DNA of 64,000 bases, from the NCBI GenBank assembly GCA_001949185.1, contig BDGG01000017.1:372001-436000 (forward strand), given 5' to 3'. Positions within the stretch are counted from its first letter, which is position 1; each line of letters starts with the position of its first letter. The translations under genes were made by a program, and so were the position numbers. Of this stretch, positions 21,842-32,379 are shown one piece after another. Source of the stretch: Ramazzottius varieornatus (taxonomy: Eukaryota > Tardigrada > Eutardigrada > Parachela > Ramazzottiidae). The notes under the pieces are model-generated. The model searched no databases. It was given only the letters and a program-made list of their open reading frames with translations, and had not been told where the DNA came from.

Positions 21842-23773
21842 TTAAAAAATATATACTAGGGCTAGAACAGTTAAGAAGGCGTAGGTCGAAGTGTTGGTGG
21901 CATGACGTGGGCGATCTGCAGTCGCTCTAACGTCAAGAAAATCCTCGGCCGAAGATTGATTAGCGCTTTCCGGTGAGGGTGGTTCCAGTTGTGGTGGTAT
22001 GGTCGGTGGGGGACGGGGAAGAGTGGCAGGTTCAATCATGTACGCTGGATTAAAGAAGTGCAACATGAGTGAGTCCAGCGTCCACTCGTTACACCAGTGG
22101 AAATCGCAGACACAGTTCTTCCAGCCGGAAACAAAACATTGTCACTTATGGACCAAAAGCAACAGTTTAGATAAGACATAATTACAGGCAGTGGTTCGGT
22201 CCTGACGGTGAAAGTTTTGATCTCAGTGACTACGATCAGAAAGGGCGGAGCAAAATTGAGTTCAGCAATCACCCATGTTGGCTGTAAAACGACCACAAAA
22301 TGTCCTTATAAAACGGTCAATTTCGTAGTCAGTTAATGTTGGACTAGGTCGATGTACCAGAGGATATTTCGCTATTCCCTAGTATCGTGTTGTTGGCCTG
22401 ATCAGTTCTCTGCCTTGTCTGATCCAAACCATTCAGTGCCTGCGGCAATAAATTTTGTCTGATACCAACCTGTACTTGATGTCCTCCGTTTTCCACAATC
22501 CTTTTGGAGCATCCGTTTTCGAAAAAAAGCCAAGCCTGTAGATGGAGAGCTCTGGGTTCCCACTGGAAGTAGTTGCCCGAATCCCAATACCGATTTCGCA
22601 TCAATTCAGTCTTGATGCATCCTCGGGATAGCTGATCTATAGGACAGCCCATGACAGCCCAACAGGCCAGGAAATGACCTAGCTATAAAGTTTTGGGGTC
22701 CAACACTGCCCTTACAGGTTTTGCCATCATGCAACTTGGCCAGCTCCGTACCGCAGCGCTCTCCCATCGGCGTGACGGCGACCCAAGTGTAAGACTCGCA
22801 CCTTTCGCGGTTCATGCCGCTCATGGTCTGGACGAACAAGTCCCGCGCATCTTCTTTATACTCCATGGCGCAAGCCTCGTTACTGACAGCGTAGACCGGG
22901 TCATCGGCAGTCCCCACATGGGAGAACTGCGTCGTGCATTTGAAGCAGTACTCGTTCTCCACTGCGCTTACACAAAACAAAACTATGTGCACTGTTGTAC
23001 AAAAATAATATTGGACTTTTTTCATCAGTGTGTCTACTTCGCTTAGCCTCCAACTTGAAGTCGGAGAGGATGGGGCCACTTGGATAATCTTCGGTACTGA
23101 AGGTAGGGGGCATCAAGCTACTCTCGTAATCGTGGAAACGTTGCTTGAGGCTTGCGTAGGTCCAATCGTTGCACAGGTCGGTTTCGCAGTAACACTTGAT
23201 CCTTTGCGTTTGCGGCTCAGTGCCGGCCCGACGTGGGCTGCAGTTCTCCGTGGCACCGCCAGCTATATATCCACTCAGGCTTTCTCTTGTCCAAAGCCAG
23301 CACGAGCGTGTCACCCCATCTACAAGAGGACAACGACTCTTGCCTCCCTCTTAAGCAAACGTCCAGTCGTAGATTACTCATCACCGACGTGACCGGTTGT
23401 GTTGGTTTCTCCCTTAGTGAGCTTCAAGCCTGGACTTACAGCGAAATCCGTCGGCTGGTAGTACAGTGTCGACATCCGAGTCAGCGCCGATTCGCGTGAA
23501 AAGGACGGTGCAGTACTGCCCCAGCGGGCATATGCTGATATTCTGCGATAGCAGTGTCCGATTAGCGGCGATGCAGTACTTGGAATCAGCTGGTGCTCGT
23601 GCAGTATCCACTTGGTGCTTCTCGTCAACCACGGTCGAACATGAGTAGCACTGTTTGTTCCTGTATGCAATGTCCGACACTTGGTACGGCTCGGCCGAGG
23701 TTTCCCACATCCACATAGCACATGATAAGAGCGCACATAAGACACATTTTCTTGATAGCCTCCATAACACCAT
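21842..23773 (-). CDS. two-domain Ly6/three-finger GPI-anchored protein (copy A, intact)
   Basis: Five exons (23440-23773, 23038-23319, 22716-22961, 22470-22636, 21842-22117) with phases 1-1-1-0 give about 434 residues. Signal peptide MVLWRLSRKCVLCALLSCAM. First Ly6-like unit from QCYSCSTVVDEKHQ to ENCSPR...CYCETDLCNDWTY; second from ENEYCFKCTTQFSH to CVCDFHWCNEWT. Each ends with the CxCxxxxCN signature of three-finger folds. A Pro/Ser/Thr-rich stalk (RPPPTIPPQLEPPSPE) and a hydrophobic C-terminus (YAFLTVLALVYIF) fit a GPI signal. No specific orthologue recognised. The start abuts a poly-G run and the 50-N gap, so upstream sequence is missing. All phases match copy B. Confidence 0.85.
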
Positions 23774-23789
23774 TGGGGGGGGGGGGGGC

Positions 23790-23839
23790 NNNNNNNNNNN
23801 NNNNNNNNNNNNNNNNNNNNNNNNNNNNNNNNNNNNNNN
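23790..23839. other. assembly gap (50 N)
   Basis: Exactly 50 Ns preceded by a run of G. Join size is nominal. Confidence 0.99.
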
Positions 23840-24224
23840 GTGCAGTATCACACACGGTTAGCCCAGCGTGTCATTGATTACCTGTTTATTTACTCATGGC
23901 GCAAATCTGTTTGACTGATCGATAGCTGACCGTTGATTGGCCGGTCTGCCGCGTGCTCACTACCCGGGACGGATTCACGCGTACGACTGTGTGAAGGATC
24001 GTACATACTGAGAATCAGAGATCCTATCATTTGATCTTTCCTCGCAGCGAGATGATCGAAAGCTGATCTTAACTTTAACTTTCTAAAACGGCCAAGTTGA
24101 CCCGCCTCGCGAATTAAGAACTATGGCCGTAAAAGAATCCATAAAAAATGTTGGATGGGTTGGCCAGGAGGCTAAAAGTACCACCCATTGGTAGATGAAA
24201 CAGAGCTTAGTCTGGCCCTGTAGA

Positions 24225-24530
24225 GCCATGCAACATGCAACACGTTCTGCACTGCACTGCATTTTACTGCAATGCAGTGCGGTTGCGGTCGCCGAAATGG
24301 TGAGAAAATGCAGTTGCAGTGCAGTTGCAGTTTTGAAAAAGTGAGCACCGTTCGTCCCAGTATATGGTTGTTGGTAAAAAAACTAGTAAAATCGGCTTTC
24401 TTGCATTTTCTGGTCGGATTCTACCGTTTTTCGGTTGGAGTTCCGTGAAACATCGACACTTGCGTTGTGTTTGACATGCATTTCCGGCAGAAACTCTTGC
24501 AGTTTCTGGAAACCGAATGCAGTGCAGAAG
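24225..24530. repeat. third copy of the 195-bp arm repeat, extended
   Basis: Matches the reverse complement of about 17030-17335, including GCAACATGCA, CTGCACTGCACTGCATTTTA and the outer TGTTTGACATGCATTTCCG, with small indels. Confidence 0.85.
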
Positions 24531-26082
24531 TAGCACAGGTTTCAGCTACTGCTGCAGAACTCTACTGGTCTGGGAGGTCAATTGCTCGAACGGGTAAAAT
24601 TTCATCAGCGTTTTGGGAAATGACTCAGACGTTCCATGTTTCCGGACCTTTTCTTGTCTCCTCAAATCGCGCTTGCTTTCCTGGATTAGGTAGCTGACTG
24701 AGCTCGACGACACTCGTCTGAGGATGTGTGGTGGATTAAGACTACCTGATTGCTGTTGTTTCAGGTTGGCCGACAGAGCCGCGTGACTGACTGCCTGTGT
24801 AGCGAGAATTTCGTACATTATTTAGTGTTGGAAAGGCTCCACGAGTGTACGAGTACGATGAGTGTATGACTGACAGGGGATTTCCTCGAGGTATTAAGCC
24901 AGCCCTGCAGGCGGCGTATCTTGAGAAGTATATTAGCTGAAAGCTGTCAGTTGTTCGAGACTCTTCAGTTTCTCCTTCAGCTGAATTTTGATCAGTGAAG
25001 TGCAGTACGAACTCCAGCTTTTGCCGGTCCTCTGTGAAGCCTAACTGGCTGACTTAGAGGTCTGCGAGGTCTTTCAATCTTCCTTGGTGGATAAACCTGT
25101 CGATTGTCAGCGAAGCCTGAGGTTCCTGCAGGATCAAAGTCGAGGACGCTTGGCTAAGGCCCTTTGGAATACCGGGATCAACTGGCGGACACTGGCGAGG
25201 TAAGTCTCGGAGACAAACAAGTAGCCCACAGGTCTTAAAGAAAGAGAGGGTGACTCGTGTGACGGATAGGAAAGTATCAGTGGTGGTTTGTCTGGAAGAC
25301 TTGTGAAGTGGGATTCTGTATTGAACAACAGGCAGAGCGCCGGCACCATCAGGTTCTCTATCAACTCGAAGTTTAGCTGAAGCTGACGTCCGTTTAAAGT
25401 TCCTCGTTAGTCGGACGATTAAAGTTATTAATCGAGGTGCAGTGTGAATTAGCCTACCGCCTGAGCCAGCAATTTTGTTGCAGGCTTTTTGCCGTGGTGA
25501 GATTTACTTACGCTACATCTGCCTGCCTTCTTCTACCATGTCATGTCTAGTGTTTCCTGTTTTCTGGCCTCGCTTTCTCTCGGTTCCCCTTGTTTAGGTG
25601 AGTACCGACCTTCGCGGAAGCCACCATGGGATGGATGGTGGATCGTTCGCCCACCTGACTGCTCTTATTTCAGGTTAGCCGGTCGAAGCCAAGTGTTTGC
25701 TTGCCTGCCTCCCGTCATCGTGTGCTCGGTCTCTCCTGTCTTCTTGGCTGCACTGCCATCTTCTCCTCTTACCCTGCGCTTCTTCCAGAGCTCCTCCATT
25801 TCCTCTGCTTGTTATTTCTTGTCTTTCACAGGATGGTGGTTACATTAGCACGGTTATATACTGCTAGTTCACTTGAGGCAGGTGCGCGTCTCCGGTTGGC
25901 ATACGTATCGCGTGCGTGACGGTTCTGGCTTTTCAAAACGTGCGCGACATGCAAGTGCATACGACTGTCTTTTTAATAAAGTGTGACGTCATCAGTTTTA
26001 ATGGGCGTGTCGATGTATTTCCGCCTCCTCTAGTCAGGTTTTGAAACAGCGTTTCTACCGTGTTATACAGCTGTAAGACCAG

Positions 26083-26255
26083 TACACTGTACGACAACAT
26101 AAACCGTTAAAAATGGGTGTTGGATGGAGCCAGATGGATGAAGCCAATGAAATTTACGCATGCAGCAAAATACAGTTCTCGTTGGCCGAGTCGTAAATAA
26201 CTTCCAACTGCAGTATTACGCCCATTTTTAACGGTTAATTTTGTCGTACACTGTA
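26083..26255. mobile_element. TACAGTG-type MITE, copy 2
   Basis: 173 bp, ends TACACTGTACGACA and TTTTGTCGTACACTGTA; core GGATGGAGCCAGATGGATGA. Same length as copy 1. Confidence 0.9.
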
Positions 26256-27940
26256 CCAGAGTGAAACAACCAAATAACTAGTGTATTCACTGCAGTGACA
26301 GGACATTGTATGAGACCGTTGCCCGCAGTCAATCAAGGATCCTCTTGATTAAAGGATGGATTTGACCACGTGCTTCGAGAGTGCAGTCTCTGACATTGTG
26401 GTCACGTGGTCAAAGTCGGTCCTGGTCAATCAAGGGCTAACCCACGATCAACAAGTGAAAGTCCGCCCTGAGAAACAATCAATAATTAGTGTGTCTGCCT
26501 ACGCTTGATTGAGAGGACAGATTTCTCCAGTGTAGCAACGTGCCTTTCCTGCAGTGAATCCTCTCTACAATCCTCAACCGACCCTGATCTAACGGACGTG
26601 TGGTCGACGCACTAATTATGGTGTTTGTAGGTGCTTGTTCCGAACTGCAACCAACTCAGTGGGCATAATGGTTGCTTGACCAGTAGTCTCGCTGGAACTG
26701 TAAAGACATGCTGTAGTCAAACTCAGTAAGGTGCTGATGTTACGACTACCGCCAGTCTGTTACCAGTCTCTTTACCGCTACTGTAACCCGTTGGAGTTGT
26801 TAGAGTTACCGCAATAGATTCCTTTACTTTACCGTGCTGCGTTACAACCTAGTTATATTTAGCTGCCTTACTGTTTGTCGAGTTGAAACCTGTTTGGTAT
26901 CACAGTGAAGTTGATCGCAAGAGACGAGACTGATACCGTCAAAAAATATTATTCAAAGGTGTGAAGAGGATTAAACGGACGAAAAACACCTGGAAGACAT
27001 GGACCAGGAACAGCTAGACATCCCCCAGAGTGAAATGCACCATAAGGCTTAATTCACACAAGTTCAACCATGCCGGAAAGCGCCATAAAATCAACAGATA
27101 ACATTATGTGACAATTAACAAGTGCTGAGACAGTAAAAGAGTTGGAGTTAGGCTGGGAAAGAATCTCTAGACTTTGCGCATGTTGGACAAAACAAATGGA
27201 AAGGATTGAAGGAAGAAACAGGTACTAATCTGCTTTAGCTTCTGGCCCTTCTTCCTGCGAGCTATCGGTCTATCCACCGTCCAACTGTTCGGTGTCGGTG
27301 ATTTTTTTGGCAGATGGTTTCTGCATCTTGTTCTGCACCTAGGTCCACCAGTGGCTTCATCTTGGCTGCTACCACTTCCCGAACTTTCGCCGCTGCCCCC
27401 AAGTTTCCTCATGGCTTCTTTCAGCCAACGCTTTTGTCCGGCAGACGGACTGACGAACATATTCAGAGTGTCCAACTCTAGCATTCGCGCAACTCGAGTG
27501 ATTTGCCCTTTGGTTCCTGCTCTTGCAGTCAGTTTTCCAAACGCTCCCTAGCCGTTTTCATCTTGATTTCGGGCGATGGTTCTTCCACTGTTTCTTCGTC
27601 TTTCGAGCTGTCCAGTATGGTTCTTCTGGCGTAAAGACTGTGGTTCATCTGAATATAGAATGGGAACAGAGCGGGATCTTTACGGCCGACACTATCGTGT
27701 AGCTGAAACCGGTTTCAGTAAGGGACTTGATGACGTCACAGCATTGCAATATGGGTCTGTTGAGGATCTAATGTGGGAGCGTATAGCTTGTTGGTTAAAG
27801 TGGAAGCAGTAGAGGACACATAACGTAGCACCTGTAGGTGGCAGCACTGTAGCGTGGGACCATTATGGTTATGTGGGTCGCACCCAGTACGGGATCACAC
27901 GTTATCACAGTATGGACGGGACAAGCATGGGAAATTTCAG

Positions 27941-28097
27941 TACGAGGTTAAACTAGCGGACTTGTCCCTGTGAAAGCGCATGGCGAAGTTGTCCACAAGG
28001 GAAACAGAGAGTAGGAGCTGCGCCTATTTTCTGTTTCTCTTGTGGACAACTTCGCCATGCGCTTTCACAGGGACAAGTCCGCTAGTTTGACCTCGTA
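27941..28097. repeat. 157-bp near-perfect palindrome
   Basis: Arms of about 73 bp (27941-28014 and 28023-28097) with an 8-base loop, for example GCGGACTTGTCCCTGTGAAA against its complement. It would form a long hairpin in DNA or RNA. Confidence 0.9.
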
Positions 28098-28770
28098 TTC
28101 GTACGGGACGACATGTCAAACTAGGATGCAAGCCAAACAGCGTGGCTTTCAGTGGGGGATAAGCTCACACGCAATAGCCTCCCACATTAGAGCACAATGT
28201 ATTGGACATCCTAGGGTCGTCCGCTTCTCCATGGGCGACCTCTTTGGTACCAAATCAACACGAAAACCACGCACTAATATCATTCAAGGGAGACGTGACA
28301 TTGAGGAATTTTTCCTCTGCGGAAAGTGTGCTGATTAACAGACGGTTAAGGCGGTGACTGGCCGTAGCAATTTTGCCCAACTGTGTTCGTGCACACAAAA
28401 ACGAAGACACGAGCACTTTCTCCGTGCGAACATCAAGACAGTCAAGACTCCAAGACTGTTAACTGTCGTTGGATGCCCACTTCGAAGCACGCCCTCACCA
28501 TCACTACTGTACAGTAATACTTCATGAAATTCGCGCCTCACGTCATCATACGCGTACAGTTGAAGCCCGGTCCGAAAATTTTGCCCTACAAACCCCCTAA
28601 GGGATGTTTCGGGCGTATGATGAGGTGCTTCGCGAAGTTCATGAAGCGGCCTTTCTTATAATAGAATGCTTTGACCAAGAGCAGTAAGTCGATTATTGAT
28701 GTGAAAGTGATCCGCAGCATGTGACTGCCTGCGATTGATTGAGTTGACGTTGCTAGATGAGCAGTAATCT

Positions 28771-30760
28771 CTAGACAGCGTGTAGCAGAGCAAGGACAGC
28801 CAAAGAGCTGGAAGCTAGCAGATAAATGGGGTGAGGCGCGCTCTCCGTCGCTGCCGATGCAACGTCGAAGGCGTCGGCCGAAAGGTTAGCGCTACTACCA
28901 GTGTCATTGTCGGTAACCAATTCCATCATGGTGATAAGAGGCATCGTCTGTTGGGCGGTATTAGTAATGGTTGTAGTGGTTGTGGTGGCGGTCTTGGTGC
29001 TCGTGCTGGTAATGGCGGTACTGGTCGCGAGCGGGGGACGGGTATAAACCCCCTGACCGAACAACTGAGTGGTGTGATCGTCAAAGTGATACATCAGGGC
29101 GTTCAGTGACCATTCGTTGCACCAGTGGAAATCACAGACGCAATCCTTCAAAAGGGGGAAAGAAAACCTGGTTAGGCCATCCAGCCAGCGCCACATCATG
29201 CAGTACCTATATAGCAAGTAGCAAAAAGTATGAGCCTTTAACGTCTTAGCACTAACCTGGATTCGTGCTCCCTGTTCGTTGACCTTGCGGGAGCATGCGT
29301 TCTCGAAGAAGAGCCACCACCCAATGTGCAGTATAGCCGGCTCTCACTGGAAATAGCTATTCGGGCCCCAGAAGCGCTTACGCATCATTTTGATATGCAG
29401 GCAGCCTCGTTTCAGCTCGTCTACAAGACGAAAGAGGGTAATGGACACCAACAGAGCAGCCCGCGCCTATCTGGAGGCTTTTCACTTCAGCTTCATTTCA
29501 CCATAACTTCGCACAAGTTAACGTTTAGTGGCTGGTTCCACCCGACACTCGTGGCTAATTTCTCATAGTTCAGATTTCGTAGGAGTGCCAAAAGTCAAGT
29601 GGCTCAACATTAGATCCATGTTTACATGCTGAGTTCGCCTACAAGCTGGGAAAGCCGCTGTGGTCGTGTAGTAGTGTCTCACTGTTCTGATGCTTTAACT
29701 GTGATGATCATTGGGCATTTTCGGCCATGGACTGATACTAGCGGACATTGATGACATCGAGCGGGGGATTGAGCGATAGGGTAAGTCAACTTACACAAGT
29801 CATCGTAGAGGTGGGTCAGCTCAATACCGCACCGCTGTCCGGTAGTCGTTTCCGGATCGGAACTGTACTGGCACGTCTCGCGGGCATCTGGTAAGGCCAT
29901 CAAGTCCGGCGCATCTTCTCTGGTCCGAAACTGATACCGTACATGGGCGTCCCACCGCTCAAAGCGCCCGCTTGGCGAAAGTACGTTGAGCATTTGAAGC
30001 ACAGCTCGTTTTCGACTGCAGCAAGCACATAGAATAACCAGAAGTTAGACTTAGCTAAAAGAGTGGCAGTGAGTACATAGCAGCACTGTACTTGATTTAG
30101 CTTCCGAGTTGATGCGGATGATGGAGGTGTCATTGTCATAGTCTTCGTTACTGTACATGGCCGGCATCAGGGCGCTCTCCAGGTTGTAACAGCGCCGTTT
30201 CAGACTGGCATAGGTCCAATCGTTGCAATCATTTGTTTCACAGTAGCAGCCGATAAAGAGGGACTTGCCATCGGGAGTGGGTAAGCGCGGGCTGCAGTTC
30301 TCGCTGGCGCCGCCGGCTATCGAGTCCCCTTTGCCCCACCTGCCGCAACGCTGTACTATCTGAACTACAAAGAGGAGAGACGTCAGTTTGACATGGGCCA
30401 AGGCTGCTGCTGGTCACAGCCACTTACAGCGCCATCCCTCTTCCGGTCGCCTTGCGTAGACATCCGTCGCTCCTAGCCGCGTGACAAAGGCGCTACAAAC
30501 TTCCCCTGGTCACACATCGACATGTTTCGGTAGCTGTGGTGCAACAGTGTTCGGTTAGTGGCAATGCAAAACTTTGAATCAGCAGCTGCCTTGCTAGTAT
30601 CGACCTGGTTGTCGTCGTCCACCACCGTCGAGCAGACGTAGCATTGGTGAGGTCTGTACTGAATGTCCGACACCGTATAAGGTCCGGCCGATGACTGGGA
30701 TATGCAGACAGCGCATAGTACAACTAGAGACAAGATCAGCGACGGCGTCAGCATTGCCAT
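28771..30760 (-). pseudogene. two-domain Ly6/GPI protein, copy B, disabled
   Basis: Same five-exon plan as copy A (30428-30760, 30092-30364, 29795-30015, 29257-29420, 28771-29145) with matching intron positions. Signal peptide MAMLTPSLILSLVVLCAV. Conserved blocks include QCYVCSTVVDD, CYCETNDCNDWTYASLK, ENELCFKCSTYF and CVCDFHWCNEW. Three lesions relative to copy A: one base missing in a GGGG run near 30510 (before VCSAFVTRLG); a frame-shifting deletion in exon 3 that also removes a Cys, between YGISFG and EDAPDL; and TGA at 29346-29344 where copy A has Trp in YFQWEP. The last exon still encodes a Thr-rich stalk and a GPI-like tail (LLASSSLAVLALLHAV). Confidence 0.85.
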
Positions 30761-32379
30761 CTGACGGCGCTACTATTACATAAAACTTCAGAAATACGGC
30801 AGTCCGTGCGGGAAGAAGGCAGTGGAATGTGTCAAGTACAGCCTGCAATGTGCCAGGATGATTCTCAAAGTATTTGTCACTACGTAACGAAGGGTCACGG
30901 AGAAGATCATAGACGATTAGTCGATTAGCCGATGCAGCGTCCCACTACAGAGGCTGCTGTGCACCCTATGACTGGCTGCAAACACTGGCAGGGCCACCAT
31001 GAATTCATCTGGTTAGCCAGTAGACAAGTAAACTTCAGCTCTGGGGCGGAGTGGTGCCCACTACATAACTCCATAACTCTTCTGTCTCTTCAAGGCTTTT
31101 TTCTGCTGATCATCCGTCTGCTGAAATTTCCCCTGTTAACACCCTGAATACCAAGCTTTTTGTTGTCGGCAGATTCCAGCGTACTCACAGTGAGCATAGG
31201 ACTTTAACTGGAGGAAATTGAAAAGCGTAACCCAAATTAACCAATAGACAACTTTCAAAATTTCGAAATTGTAGAGATTGGCAGGCCGTAAAGGCCAATG
31301 TGGGAAAAGTAGCCCTAGCCGTTTTGATTTTTTTCTGGACGCACCGATGACACCAAGTTTGTCCCAAGCCTATTATCGGTAGAGGAAGCTCTCTTTAGTG
31401 TTTTTTCCAGCCTGCGGAAGTTGTACTGACCAGTGGTCATCAGCTGCGTTTCGGTGACAAGACCGCAGACCAGGCAAAGAAAAAAAGTTTGATTCAGACC
31501 GGGCAAAATGGAAATTATGGGGAGCGAGAAAGTGCCGTATTGTACTCACAATGAGCACGGTGGTAATCAGGGTGTTAAGTTGGGTGGTATACAGCGGCTT
31601 TTTCCGTGTGGTGAGAAATTGATTTAAAGAATTATATCCCCCGATTCTTCCTAAGAGGGTTGGAGGTAAATATAGTATGCTATTATAATGGCATCTTGTT
31701 TGCAAAGGCTGCTGGATCCACATGTGAGAACTTGAAGGATCCCTACTAGCTACCTAACGATGTATGGGATATCTGGAAAGGAGGGAGGGGGGAGGGGAGA
31801 GAGACTACTTCGACAACTGAGAAATGAGCTGGCCCAGATCATACGCCGACGTGTGGCGCACCGTCTCACCAGTACCAAAGAGAAGATGCGCCACTTGGGA
31901 TGGCTATTTGGCTAGAATGGTTAGCCTGCGTCTTACTTATCCATAGTGAGATTACCGAATGAGACACTTGGGCAAGGTGACATCTTACGGAATCACCATC
32001 TTTATTTTCACAGAGAAGAAGAATGGGATCGAGCAAAAGGGAAGCCAAGCAATTTAAATACAGCGGCGAAAGCGACAACGAGCTCATTACAGCCAGCTCA
32101 CAGACCGTATGCTTGCAGCACTCACAAGACCGTAGCCTGCAGGTTACTTGAAACTTGTTGACAGAGAAGTAATGGAAAAAGAAAACGAAAAGAAAAGGTT
32201 TCATATTGATCAGTCAGAGTAGCCGTCAAAACAACTGTTCATCCATCATCATCATTTAGCCACCACAGGGAAATGTTTCTCTTCTTCATTTCATGATTTC
32301 TGGTCTGTTCCACGTTATCGACGATCAAAGTTCACAAGAGGAAAAGGAGTTATTTTAACATTTTTCAAGGGTCTCTCTC
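30761..32379. other. intergenic, no gene recognised
   Basis: A purine-rich tract lies at about 31778-31803. Two copies of the GGCGCAC/GTGCGCCA motif lie at 31849-31899. Open frames here show no family resemblance. Confidence 0.5.
31849..31899. repeat. dispersed GTGGCGCAC inverted pair
   Basis: CGTGTGGCGCACC followed about 25 bases later by GATGCGCCACTTGG in opposite orientation. Confidence 0.65.

Larger units (their letters stand above)
23840..28770. other. 5-kb repeat-bearing intergenic region
   Basis: Holds the 24225-24530 repeat copy, a pair of diverged direct repeats (about 24650-24790 and 25545-25695, sharing TTTCAGGTTGGCCG-like and GTGGAT blocks), MITE copy 2, a palindromic block at 26320-26450 around GACCACGTG and GTCACGTGGTC, and the 27941-28097 foldback. 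A minus open frame at 27167-27540 (GQKRWLKEAMRKLGGSGESS) is not recognised and has no start. Confidence 0.55.

Noticed and set aside
23774-23789. Poly-G run read as Pro/Gly codons next to the Ns
   Set aside because: Likely an assembly edge artefact; not treated as coding or as a regulatory element.
27167-27540. Minus open frame with GQKRWLKEAMRKLGGSGESS
   Set aside because: Looks protein-like but has no start, no splice partner and no family I can name; noted only in the region entry.
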